From positions 620,001 to 684,000 of the forward strand of contig NZ_UGGU01000003.1 of assembly GCF_900450765.1 (NCBI RefSeq): 64,000 bases of DNA, written 5' to 3'. Numbering within the stretch: the stretch's first letter is position 1; every line of letters starts with the position of its first letter. This stretch comes from Fusobacterium necrogenes. GTDB taxonomy: Bacteria > Fusobacteriota > Fusobacteriia > Fusobacteriales > Fusobacteriaceae. The notes under the pieces were generated by a model. It did no database searches, was not told where the DNA came from, and was given only the letters and a program-made list of their open reading frames with translations. Both the position numbers and the translations under genes were made by a program. Positions 1 to 8,828 of this stretch are shown here, piece by piece.

Positions 1-588
1 TTTTAATTCATCAGTATTAATATCTTTGGTTTCATTAAAAGTATCTATAATTTCTTTTCTTTTTTCTTCACTTATTCCAACTGTATTTAAAATTTTATTT
101 AGCCCAATTTCTCCTATAAAATTAACTGCTTCATCCCAGCCTATTTTTTTTAATGTTTGAATTCCTCTTGAAAAAAGATTTTTAGCTTCTTCTTTTATAG
201 TATTGCTTAATCCAATTGCTTCATCAATCTCTCCAATTAAAGATTTCATAGGGTCAGAAAAATAGTCAGTTTCCCAAGCATTAATATTTATTAATTTAAT
301 TTCCTCTCCTCTAATTACGTTTTCTTTCTCTATCTTTTCCTTTAGTGCTTTAGAAAAAAAGCTTTTCCCCATTCCCCAAGGGGCATCTATAAATATTCTT
401 TGAATATGATCAGAATTATTTTCTAATTCTTCAATTATTAGTTTAATTTTATCTTTTTGTTTTTTAACTTTTTTTAGAGATTCTAATTCTACTAATTTCT
501 CTTGTTCTTCAAATTGAGTATTGATTAGATTATATAATTGTTCGATAAAAGCTTTTCTCTTTTTAGTTAATTTTTCATAATGTTTCAT
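1..588 (-). CDS. KAP-family P-loop ATPase, N-terminal part (runs off window)
   Basis: An open frame of 196 codons starts at ATG 588 and runs uninterrupted through base 1, so the C-terminal part lies outside the window. A strong ribosome site (AAAGGGGGAATC) precedes the ATG. The first 50 residues are charged and helical. A Walker A motif DAPWGMGKS lies at about residues 68-76, followed by a segment ININAWETDYFSDP near residue 95 that matches the KAP NTPase family signature (aromatic, Trp, Asp, Asp-Pro). Many KAP ATPases sit in phage-defence islands, and some are membrane-bound; no membrane helix is visible in the part present. The gene diverges from hsdR and shares a 96-bp intergenic region with it. 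The function is not determined. The family call rests on motifs only. Confidence 0.75.
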   Translation of the reverse strand, partial: MKHYEKLTKKRKAFIEQLYNLINTQFEEQEKLVELESLKKVKKQKDKIKLIIEELENNSDHIQRIFIDAPWGMGKSFFSKALKEKIEKENVIRGEEIKLININAWETDYFSDPMKSLIGEIDEAIGLSNTIKEEAKNLFSRGIQTLKKIGWDEAVNFIGEIGLNKILNTVGISEEKRKEIIDTFNETKDINTDELK

Positions 589-614
589 CAGATTCCCCCT
601 TTAATAGTAATAGT

Positions 615-650
615 ACCATATTTTGATTAAAAAAGCATAAAAAATATGGT
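615..650. promoter_or_regulatory. Perfect inverted repeat in divergent promoter region (operator candidate)
   Basis: Two perfect 10-bp arms, ACCATATTTT (615-624) and AAAATATGGT (641-650), are separated by 16 bp. Each arm carries a TATGGT hexamer that could serve as a -10 element for the gene on its side. TTGATT at 623-628 lies 16 bp before the plus-strand TATGGT. The repeat is centred between the KAP ATPase gene and hsdR, so one regulator could control both. Binding is inferred. Confidence 0.45.
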
Positions 651-696
651 AAAATAAATAAGAGAAAACATCATAGATACTTAAATGGGGTGGGTT

Positions 697-3600
697 ATGG
701 CAAAAAAGAGTGAGTTTAATGAAGCAACAAGGGTACAAATGCCTGCTTTAGTTCATTTAACTAGAATAGGTTATGAATATATAGGAAAGATTTCAGAAGT
801 TAGGACTGATATAGATTATCAGCCAGATACTAACATATTAATAGATGAATTTAAAAAACAATTTGAAAAATTAAATCCTGAGCATAAAGATAAATTTGAT
901 GATACTTTAAAAACTATAGTTCAAGAGTTAGATAATGATGACATAGGAAAGAGTTTTTATAAAAGATTAGTTTCAGTTTCTCCTATTAAATTAATAGACT
1001 TTGAGAATATCCAAAATAATAGTTTTTGTTGTACAGCAGAGTTTACTTGTAAGAATGGAGAAGAGGAGTTTAGACCAGATATAACTTTGTTTGTAAATGG
1101 ACTTCCTTTGGTATTTGTAGAGGTAAAAAAACCAAATAATGATGGTGGAATTATTGCTGAAAGTAATAGAATGAATGAGAAAAGATTTCCTAATAAAAAA
1201 TTTAGAAGATTCATAAATATAACTCAACTTATGATTTTTTCTAATAACATGGAATATGATGCTATGGGAGGAATAGTTCCAATACAGGGAGCTTTTTACT
1301 GTACAGCTTCAAAGAAAAAAGCTTTTTTTAACTGTTTTAGAGAAGATACAAAGGGAAATGAAGAGATACCAGAGTTTTTACAAAGTTTTCCATATAAGGA
1401 GATAGACAGGGATATTGAGAGAAAAATCCTAACAGATTTTAATAATCAAGTATTACACTTAGCTCCTGAATATCTAACTAATCTTGATGTAAATACACCT
1501 ACTAATAGAATATTGACTTCTATGTGTAGTCCTGAAAGATTATTATATTTATTAAAATATGGTATAGCTTATGTAAATTTTGAAAAAGAAGTTGATGGTA
1601 AGATAGAATCTATTGAAGAAAAGCATATAATGAGATATCAACAGCTATTTGCTTCTCTGGCACTAAGAAAAAAATTAGAAGCTGGGATTAAGTCAGGAAT
1701 AATATGGCATACTCAAGGAAGTGGAAAAACAGCTTTATCTTATCATTTAACAAATATACTTAAAGATTATTATTCAAGCAAAAATCAAGTAGCAAAATTT
1801 TATTTTATAGTGGATAGGTTAGATTTGTTAGAACAATCAAGTCAAGAGTTTGAAGCTAGGGGATTGAGTGTAAAAACAGCAAATACAAGAGCTGAACTTA
1901 TGCAACAGTTTAGAGAAAATAAATCTTTAGAGGGGTCATCTGGACAAAATGAGATAACAGTAGTAAATATCCAAAGATTTGAAGAGGATAGAGAAAAGGT
2001 AGAGCTACCACCATACGCTACAAATTTACAAAGAGTTTTTATCATAGATGAAGCACACAGAGGATATAATCCCAAAGGTTCATTCTTAGCTAACCTATTA
2101 GAAGCAGATAAAAATGCTGTAAAAATAGCTCTTACAGGAACACCACTTTTAAAAGAGGAAAGAGCTTCTTGGAAAGTATTTGGAGATTATATCCACACAT
2201 ATTATTATGATAAATCAATTCAAGATGGATATACTTTAAAGATAATAAGAGAGGATATAGAAACTTCGTATAGAGAGAGATTAGCTGAGATTTATGATAA
2301 ATTGGATATCTTAGTTCAAAAGAAAGATATTAAAAAGAGCCAAATTATAGAGCATGATAACTATGTAAAAGAGTTACTTAGATATATAATAAAGGATTTA
2401 AATAAGTTTAGAACACTACATGGAGATAATACTCTTGGGGGTATGATTATCTGTGAAACAAGTGAGCAAGCTAGAAAATTATATGCTTATTTTGATGAGA
2501 TACAAGCAGAGTTAAATGAAGAATCATCTAAAAAGAGTAAGTTAAAAGCTGGATTAATTTTACATGATTCAGATGATAAAGAAACAAGAAAAAATATAGT
2601 CAAAGATTTTAAAAAGAATATGACAATAGATATTTTAATTGTATTCAATATGTTACTTACTGGATTTGATGCTCCTAGACTAAAGAGATTATATTTTGGT
2701 AGAAAGCTAAAAGACCATAACTTACTTCAAGCAATAACAAGAGTAAATAGACCATACAAAGATAATAGATATGGTTATGTTATAGACTTTGCAGATATAA
2801 AGAGAAATTTTGAAGAAACAAATGAAGCTTATTTAAAAGAGCTGAATAGATTTAATGAGGTAGAGATTGAGGGGGGATTACCTAATATCTTTTCTCATGT
2901 ATTAGAGGATAAAGAAACTTTAATCAATAAGGTAAAAGAAGCAAGACAAATTCTATTTGACTATACTACTGATAATTTAGAAGAGTTTAGTAAGGAAATC
3001 TCTGAAATAGAGGATAAAGAAGTACTTTTAAATATAAAAAGAGTTTTAACAGAAGCAAGAGATTGTTTTAATATAGTTAGAACTTTTGGAGATGATGAAC
3101 TAAAAGAGGTATTTAAAAAAATAGAGATTTCAAGATTACCTCAAATGCTATCTGAACTTCAAAGACATATTACATTGATTAATCAAAAAGAGGCTTTCAA
3201 TGGAAATGAAGAAACTAAGATGTTGATTAATGAAGCTATGGAAGAGATAACTTTTTCTTTTAAAAAGATATCTGAGGAAGAGTTGAAAATAATAGCTGGT
3301 GGAGTAGATTTAAATGAGAAGTGGAAGAGAGCAATTAGTAAATTTGTAAGTAATATAGATAAAGATGATCCAGAGTATATAACATTACAAGAAGCATTTA
3401 TGGAAAAGTTCAAGGAAAAAGGTTTTGTTATAGATACTATGGAAGAGTTTGAAAGAAAGTCTAAAGAGATAGAAGAGGTAATAAAAAAACTAGATGAGTT
3501 AAATAGAAAGAATAGAGCCTTATTAAATAAATATAAAGGGGATAAAAAATTTGTAAGAGTTCATAAAAGAATTCGTGAAGAGAATAATAGGATTGAAAAG

Positions 3601-3921
3601 GAAAATAAGAAAAGACCTGTTATAATCTCTACATATGATGATGAAATCTTTAAATTCCTTAAAAGTTTAAAAGAGAAAATAGATACAAAAATATATGATA
3701 GAGCAAGTATTTTAAAAAATGATGCTTATTTTGGAAAAGCTGTAATGGCTGACCTTATGAATAATTTTAGAGAGCATGAAGGAAATATGTTTGAAATAGC
3801 AGACCCTAGTGCAACGAAAGAAAATTATAAAATGTATGGGGATGATTCTGACCGTATTTTTATAAGAGATAGAATTGTAAAAGAGTATTTAAGCCAATAT
3901 AATGAAACATATAGGTTTTAA
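697..3921 (+). CDS. hsdR: Type I restriction enzyme, motor/nuclease subunit HsdR
   Basis: HsdR translocates DNA with ATP and cuts it at a distance from the methylation site, in a complex with HsdM and HsdS. The chosen ATG at 697 gives 1074 residues and has a G-rich ribosome site (GGGGTGGG) just upstream. An in-frame ATG at 685 has none. The endonuclease core is seen as Asp128 followed by Glu142-Val-Lys144 (a PD-ExK arrangement). The motor has Walker A TQGSGKT (about 339-345), the motif IVDRLDLLEQ, a DEAH box (about 451-454), ALTGTP, and the C-lobe motifs TGFDAPRL and QAITRVNRP. The last 300 residues are helical and charged, as is usual for the HsdM-binding end. All motifs look intact. It is the first gene of an operon with hsdM 20 bp downstream. 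Confidence 0.97.
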   Translation: MAKKSEFNEATRVQMPALVHLTRIGYEYIGKISEVRTDIDYQPDTNILIDEFKKQFEKLNPEHKDKFDDTLKTIVQELDNDDIGKSFYKRLVSVSPIKLIDFENIQNNSFCCTAEFTCKNGEEEFRPDITLFVNGLPLVFVEVKKPNNDGGIIAESNRMNEKRFPNKKFRRFINITQLMIFSNNMEYDAMGGIVPIQGAFYCTASKKKAFFNCFREDTKGNEEIPEFLQSFPYKEIDRDIERKILTDFNNQVLHLAPEYLTNLDVNTPTNRILTSMCSPERLLYLLKYGIAYVNFEKEVDGKIESIEEKHIMRYQQLFASLALRKKLEAGIKSGIIWHTQGSGKTALSYHLTNILKDYYSSKNQVAKFYFIVDRLDLLEQSSQEFEARGLSVKTANTRAELMQQFRENKSLEGSSGQNEITVVNIQRFEEDREKVELPPYATNLQRVFIIDEAHRGYNPKGSFLANLLEADKNAVKIALTGTPLLKEERASWKVFGDYIHTYYYDKSIQDGYTLKIIREDIETSYRERLAEIYDKLDILVQKKDIKKSQIIEHDNYVKELLRYIIKDLNKFRTLHGDNTLGGMIICETSEQARKLYAYFDEIQAELNEESSKKSKLKAGLILHDSDDKETRKNIVKDFKKNMTIDILIVFNMLLTGFDAPRLKRLYFGRKLKDHNLLQAITRVNRPYKDNRYGYVIDFADIKRNFEETNEAYLKELNRFNEVEIEGGLPNIFSHVLEDKETLINKVKEARQILFDYTTDNLEEFSKEISEIEDKEVLLNIKRVLTEARDCFNIVRTFGDDELKEVFKKIEISRLPQMLSELQRHITLINQKEAFNGNEETKMLINEAMEEITFSFKKISEEELKIIAGGVDLNEKWKRAISKFVSNIDKDDPEYITLQEAFMEKFKEKGFVIDTMEEFERKSKEIEEVIKKLDELNRKNRALLNKYKGDKKFVRVHKRIREENNRIEKENKKRPVIISTYDDEIFKFLKSLKEKIDTKIYDRASILKNDAYFGKAVMADLMNNFREHEGNMFEIADPSATKENYKMYGDDSDRIFIRDRIVKEYLSQYNETYRF

Positions 3922-3941
3922 AATAAGAAGGAGAAAAGAGA

Positions 3942-5567
3942 ATGCCGATAAGAGAGAAAACATTAAAATTAATAGATGAGTTAAAATCAACTTGTCAAAC
4001 TTATGGAATGGGAAATAATGGAGATGAATATAAAATAATTACTCAAATATTTATGTATAAATTTTTAAATGATAAGTTTGGTTATGAGTTAAAGAAAATA
4101 TCAGATGAGATAAAAAAAGCTGAGAAATGGGAGATAGCTTATACAGAGATGAGTGAAGGGGAGAGAAGATTTTTACTTGATACTTTAGACCCAGATACTC
4201 TAATTTTAAATCCAGAACACCTTATATCTAATTTATGGAATCAACAAGCAAAAGGGGATTTTGACATAATTTTAGATAATACAATGAAAGATATAGCACT
4301 AAAAAATATAGATATATTTTCAACTCAAACAACTCAAAACACAAAGATACCTATTTTTGAGCCATTAACTGTATGTGTAACTGATGTAAATGAGAGAGCT
4401 AATTTTGCAAGAGCTTTAGTAGATAAATTAGTTGGATTCTCTTTTGAAGAGGCTTTTGAAAAGCACTATGATTTCTTTGCTACAATCTTTGAATATTTAA
4501 TAAAAGATTATAATACATCTGGTGGGGGAACATATGCTGAATACTATACTCCACATGCAATAGCCGCAATAATGGCAAAACTTTTAGTAGGAGATAGTAA
4601 AAATCTACATAATATAGAGGTATATGACCCAAGTGCGGGAACAGGAACATTATTAATGGCTCTATCACATGAGATAGGAGAGAATAAGTGTACTATCTAT
4701 GCTCAAGATATCTCTCAGAAAAGTAATAAGATGTTAAAGCTAAATCTAATTATAAATGGATTAGTTCTATCATTAGACCATGCAATTCAAGGAGATACTT
4801 TAGTAAACCCATATCACAAAAGTGATGATGGAACTAAATTAAGAGAGTTTGACTTTATAGTTTCAAACCCACCATTTAAAATGGATTTCTCAGATACAAG
4901 AGAAAGAATAGCAAGTATGCCAGTTAGATTTTGGGCAGGTGTTCCAAATGTGCCTAAAACTAAAAAGAAGTCAATGGCAATTTATACATGTTTTATTCAA
5001 CATGTTATAAACTCATTAAAAAAAGGTAGTGGAAAGGGAGCTATTGTTGTTCCTACTGGATTTTTAACTGCTAAAAGTGGAGTAGAGAATAAGATATTAA
5101 AGAAAATAGTAGATGAGAAAATTATTTATGGGGCTATCAGTATGCCGTCAAATATATTTGCTAATACTGGTACAAATGTATCTGTGTTATTCTTTGATGA
5201 TTCAAAAAAATCTGATAAAGTAATATTGATAGATGCTTCTAAATTGGGAGAAGAGTATCAAGATGGAAAGAACAAAAAGATAAGACTTAGAGAAGATGAG
5301 ATAACAAAGATTATAGATACATTTAAAAATAAGGTAGCTGAAGATGATTTTTCAGTAGCTGTAACTTATGATGAGATAAAAGAAAAGAACTATTCATTAT
5401 CAGCTGGTCAATATTTTGAAGTAAAGATAGAGTATGTAGAGCTTACTCAAGAAGAGTTTAATGAAAAAATGTCAACTTTTACTTCTAATCTTCAAAAATA
5501 TTTTGAAGAGGGGAAATCTCTTGAAGAGGAAATATTAAAGGGATTAGGAGAGTTGAAGTATGAATAA
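3942..5567 (+). CDS. hsdM: Type I restriction-modification, DNA adenine methyltransferase HsdM
   Basis: HsdM transfers a methyl group from S-adenosylmethionine to adenine and forms the core of both the methylase and the restriction complex. The 541-residue protein has the N-terminal HsdM helical domain (residues 5-150). It also has the cofactor motif DPSAGTG (229-235) and the adenine methylase motif NPPF (309-312), so it should be active. A ribosome site AGAAGGAGA precedes the ATG. The end of hsdM overlaps the start of hsdS by 8 bp, which suggests translational coupling. Length and order are normal for a complete type I system. Confidence 0.97.
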   Translation: MPIREKTLKLIDELKSTCQTYGMGNNGDEYKIITQIFMYKFLNDKFGYELKKISDEIKKAEKWEIAYTEMSEGERRFLLDTLDPDTLILNPEHLISNLWNQQAKGDFDIILDNTMKDIALKNIDIFSTQTTQNTKIPIFEPLTVCVTDVNERANFARALVDKLVGFSFEEAFEKHYDFFATIFEYLIKDYNTSGGGTYAEYYTPHAIAAIMAKLLVGDSKNLHNIEVYDPSAGTGTLLMALSHEIGENKCTIYAQDISQKSNKMLKLNLIINGLVLSLDHAIQGDTLVNPYHKSDDGTKLREFDFIVSNPPFKMDFSDTRERIASMPVRFWAGVPNVPKTKKKSMAIYTCFIQHVINSLKKGSGKGAIVVPTGFLTAKSGVENKILKKIVDEKIIYGAISMPSNIFANTGTNVSVLFFDDSKKSDKVILIDASKLGEEYQDGKNKKIRLREDEITKIIDTFKNKVAEDDFSVAVTYDEIKEKNYSLSAGQYFEVKIEYVELTQEEFNEKMSTFTSNLQKYFEEGKSLEEEILKGLGELKYE

Positions 5568-6792
5568 AATAAAATTATCAAAATTAGCTAATATCAATAT
5601 GGGACAATCTCCTAAATCAGAAAATTATTGTAATAACGAAGGAACACCTTTTTTACAAGGTAATAGAACATTTGGAGAAAAATATCCTGAAATAGATATA
5701 TATACAAAACAAATAACTAAATTGGCAAAAAAAGGAGAAATTTTAATAAGTGTAAGAGCTCCAGTAGGAGATTTGAATATAGCTCCAGTTGATTTATGTA
5801 TAGGGAGAGGATTAAGTGCTATAAATAGTTTTGATAGTAATAATGAATTTCTATATTACTGTTTAAAATATAATGTAAGAAATATTTTAAAACAAAGTTC
5901 GGGTACAACTTATGATTCAATTAATAGAGATATTTTAGAAAATTTTGAGTTAATAACTCCTAAAAAAGAGGATTATATTAAAGTAGGAGAAATTTTATCC
6001 AAGATAGATAATAAAATAGAACTTAATAATAAAATAAATTCTGAATTAGAAGCTATGGCAAAAACTATATATGATTATTGGTTTTTACAGTTTGAGTTTC
6101 CAAATGAAGAGGGAAAACCTTATAAATCATCTGGTGGAAAAATGGTTTGGAATGATGAGTTGAAGAGAGAGATACCAGAGGGCTGGGAAGTTAAGAAAAT
6201 TAAAGATTGTATTACACATATAAAAACTGGATTAAACCCTCGTGATAATTTTAAATTAGGAATGGGAGATATCAAATATATTACAGTTAAAAATATAACT
6301 ACTTCAGGAAGTATTGATTTTTCAAAATGTGATATTATAGATGATAAAGCTAAAGAGATTGTACATAATAGATCTGATATTTCAAAAGGAGATATTTTAT
6401 TTGCTAGTATTGCTCCTTTAGGTAGATGTTATCTTATACAAGAAGAACCAGAAAAATGGGATATAAATGAATCAGTTTTTTCTATTCGTCCAGATTATAA
6501 AATTGTTTCTTCTGAATTTTTATATATGTATTTTATGAGTGAATATTTTATAAAAAAGGCAGAAAGAAGTTCTACAGGAAGTATTTTTAGTGGTATAAGA
6601 ATTAATACAATAGAGAATATGGAAATGTTAGTTCCTAAGCAAGAGGTTATAGAGTTATTTTCTTCAAAAATAAAAAATATTTTATATAAGCATAATATGA
6701 ATTTTTCAGAAAATCAAGAATTAACATCTCTTAGAGATTTCTTATTACCATTACTTATGAATGGACAGGTTGGATTTAAAGAGGAAAAATAA
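5560..6792 (+). CDS. hsdS: Type I restriction-modification, specificity subunit HsdS
   Basis: HsdS recognises the bipartite DNA target for HsdR and HsdM. The 410-residue protein shows the expected two-fold layout. A first target-recognition domain spans about residues 1-140. A conserved helical spacer follows at about 145-205 (ILSKIDNKIELNNKIN, then the AMAKTIYDYWF segment). The second recognition domain is at about 206-370, and a second short helical region ends in LRDFLLPLLMNGQ. Both halves are present, so a bipartite site is expected; its sequence cannot be read from the protein. There is only one hsdS here, with no inverted partial copy or recombinase nearby, so no phase-variable shuffling is visible. 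Confidence 0.95.
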   Translation: MNKIKLSKLANINMGQSPKSENYCNNEGTPFLQGNRTFGEKYPEIDIYTKQITKLAKKGEILISVRAPVGDLNIAPVDLCIGRGLSAINSFDSNNEFLYYCLKYNVRNILKQSSGTTYDSINRDILENFELITPKKEDYIKVGEILSKIDNKIELNNKINSELEAMAKTIYDYWFLQFEFPNEEGKPYKSSGGKMVWNDELKREIPEGWEVKKIKDCITHIKTGLNPRDNFKLGMGDIKYITVKNITTSGSIDFSKCDIIDDKAKEIVHNRSDISKGDILFASIAPLGRCYLIQEEPEKWDINESVFSIRPDYKIVSSEFLYMYFMSEYFIKKAERSSTGSIFSGIRINTIENMEMLVPKQEVIELFSSKIKNILYKHNMNFSENQELTSLRDFLLPLLMNGQVGFKEEK

Positions 6793-6810
6793 TTTATTAG
6801 GAGAATTAAA

Positions 6811-7983
6811 GTGAAAATAGATGAATTAGAAATAGAAAATATAGGTGGAATAAAGAATTTAAATTTAAGTTTTAATGATAAAATGAATGTTATATGTGGA
6901 ACAAATGGAATAGGAAAAACTACTATTCTTGATATAATTGTAGATGCATTTTCATATGGTCAAAAATCAAGATTAAAAAGGAATTCATTAGCTGATTTTG
7001 GAAAATATAAATTGACAATAAATGAAAATGGAATAATAAAAAAATTTGAAGAAAAAATAGAGGAATTTACTCCAATAAGGGAAAAAAGATGTTCATATAC
7101 CTTTGGTGAATTTATAAATAAAATTTTATTTTTTGGAATTGATAGAAGTATTCCTTATATCCAATTAGATTCTATTAAAAGTGATAAAAAAATAGAACCT
7201 TATCAAATAGGAGAAGTAATAAATAGTGGGATAAAAATTACAGATGCAAAAAATTGGTTTATTAATAGATATGCATTTCATGATAAAGAAGATAGTTTAG
7301 ATAGGATTCAAATAGGAAACTTTGAATTTAGTAAAAATATATTTAGTTTATTAGATGATACAATAAAATTTAAAACAGTTAAAGGAAATTCATATGATAT
7401 AATTTTATCAACTCCAAAGGGAGATATTTACTTCGAATACTTATCATCTGGATATAAAAGTTGTATTTATATTCTTTTAGGAATTATAAAAGAAATAGAG
7501 TATAGATATTCTAGTTCTCCAATAAGAGTAATAGATTTTGATGGAGTAATTTTAATTGATGAACTAGATTTACATTTACATCCAATATGGCAAGCTGAAC
7601 TAGTAAGTGTTTTAAAGAAGTGTTTTCCAAAAGCTCAATTTATAGTGACAACTCATAGTCCCAGTTTATTACAATCATTAGAGACTCAAGAGATAATAGC
7701 ATTATATATGGATGAAAAGAATAATATTTTAAAAAAAGAGTTAAATTTAGGAAAATATGGTCTACAAGGATGGACTGTAGAGGAAATATTAAAAGATGTG
7801 ATGGGAATGACAGATACCTCGTCTAAATTTTATTCAAAAATATTAACTGAGTTTGATAGAGCCATGAATGAAGGAAAGCAAGATAAAATATTAGAAAATT
7901 ATAATATTTTAAAAGAAATGTTACATCCTGATAATTTATTAAGGAGATTATTAGACATTCAAGTAGCGGAGTGGAAAGAATAA
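6811..7983 (+). CDS. ptuA: Septu-type ATPase PtuA (SMC/ABC-like AAA ATPase)
   Basis: This 390-residue ABC/SMC-type ATPase starts with GTG at 6811 behind the ribosome site TAGGAGA, only 18 bp after hsdS. Walker A GTNGIGKT lies at about 30-37, the signature LSSGYKS at 211-217, Walker B VILIDE at 246-251 followed by LDLHLHP, and the switch VTTHSP at 279-284. The 85 or so residues after that contain WTVEEILKDVMGM, typical of PtuA and retron-associated ATPases. There is no long coiled coil, so it is shorter than Rad50-like proteins. The next gene encodes an HNH nuclease, the usual PtuA partner in Septu anti-phage systems. No reverse transcriptase lies nearby, so a retron of the Ec78 type is unlikely. 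The ATPase is thought to hold the nuclease in check until infection. Confidence 0.85.
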   Translation: MKIDELEIENIGGIKNLNLSFNDKMNVICGTNGIGKTTILDIIVDAFSYGQKSRLKRNSLADFGKYKLTINENGIIKKFEEKIEEFTPIREKRCSYTFGEFINKILFFGIDRSIPYIQLDSIKSDKKIEPYQIGEVINSGIKITDAKNWFINRYAFHDKEDSLDRIQIGNFEFSKNIFSLLDDTIKFKTVKGNSYDIILSTPKGDIYFEYLSSGYKSCIYILLGIIKEIEYRYSSSPIRVIDFDGVILIDELDLHLHPIWQAELVSVLKKCFPKAQFIVTTHSPSLLQSLETQEIIALYMDEKNNILKKELNLGKYGLQGWTVEEILKDVMGMTDTSSKFYSKILTEFDRAMNEGKQDKILENYNILKEMLHPDNLLRRLLDIQVAEWKE

Positions 7984-8759
7984 TGATAAAAGTAAAAAGA
8001 AATGAAAAACCTCAAGAATTAACTGAAGAAGTAGAGAAGAGTTTAATAGAACAATTTAAAAATAATAAAAAAGATGTTTGGAATAAATCTTTTATTAGGA
8101 GAGCTTTATTGGAACAATGTCATAATAAATGTGTTTATTGTGAAAGTAGAATAGGAGAAGAAAATTCTAAAATGGAAATAGATCATTATCATTGTAAGAG
8201 TAAATATCCAAACGAAGTTGTAAGGTGGGAAAATTTATTTCCAGCATGTAGTCATTGTAATAGTAAGAAATCTGACCACGATACTTATGAAGCCCCAATT
8301 GTTAATCCTTTTGAAGATGAACCAAAGGATTATTTCTATATTAAAGCTTTTAGATATTATTGTAAAAATAAAATTTTTGAATCAAAGGTTAATAGAACAA
8401 TAGAAATTTTAGGATTAAATGATACGAATAAACTAGTAGAATATAGATTTAAATTAGTAAATGGAATTATGGGGCAATTGGAAGATTTATATTTTGACTT
8501 GGAAGAATTAGATACAGAAATTAGAAATGATGTAAGAGTAAAAAATAGAAAATTAAATAAATTAAAGGAAATTTTAAGTACAGGACAAAATACTGAAAAA
8601 TATTCAGCATTTGTTGCAACTGAAATAAAGGAAAATGAATATTATGGTAGAATTAAAAATATTCTTGAAAGTTTTGAAATGTGGGATGAGGAATTAAAAA
8701 AATTAGATGAAGGTTTAGAGGAAGTAAGATTAGCAATTTGTAAAGATAAGAGTAACTAA
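7983..8759 (+). CDS. ptuB: Septu-type HNH endonuclease PtuB
   Basis: This is the effector nuclease of the Septu pair. The chosen ATG at 7983 overlaps the ptuA stop codon (TAATG) and has GGAG 12 bp upstream; an in-frame GTG at 7971 lacks a ribosome site. The 258-residue protein has a zinc-supported HNH fold: Cys50-x2-Cys53, the catalytic IDHYH segment (Asp67, His68, His70), Asn84, and a second zinc knuckle Cys89-x2-Cys92 followed by Asn-Ser. All catalytic and zinc positions are present. The C-terminal 150 residues are helical and charged and probably bind the ATPase. It resembles the family of HNH proteins found with retron and Septu ATPases. Confidence 0.85.
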   Translation: MIKVKRNEKPQELTEEVEKSLIEQFKNNKKDVWNKSFIRRALLEQCHNKCVYCESRIGEENSKMEIDHYHCKSKYPNEVVRWENLFPACSHCNSKKSDHDTYEAPIVNPFEDEPKDYFYIKAFRYYCKNKIFESKVNRTIEILGLNDTNKLVEYRFKLVNGIMGQLEDLYFDLEELDTEIRNDVRVKNRKLNKLKEILSTGQNTEKYSAFVATEIKENEYYGRIKNILESFEMWDEELKKLDEGLEEVRLAICKDKSN

Positions 8760-8828
8760 AAATAAAAACTTATTAAAAAATTTATAAATTAGGAAAATTG
8801 GAGTTACTTTTTAACTAGGGGGAAGGAC

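Noticed and set aside
685-699. Upstream ATG as start of hsdR
   Set aside because: The G-rich ribosome site lies between this ATG and the one at 697, so only the latter is properly spaced.
5560-6792. Phase-variable hsdS by inversion
   Set aside because: Only one full hsdS is present, with no partial hsdS copies, inverted repeats or recombinase in the neighbourhood.
6811-8759. Retron of the Ec78 type
   Set aside because: PtuA and PtuB are present, but no reverse transcriptase gene or msr/msd-like RNA is found upstream; hsdS lies directly before ptuA.
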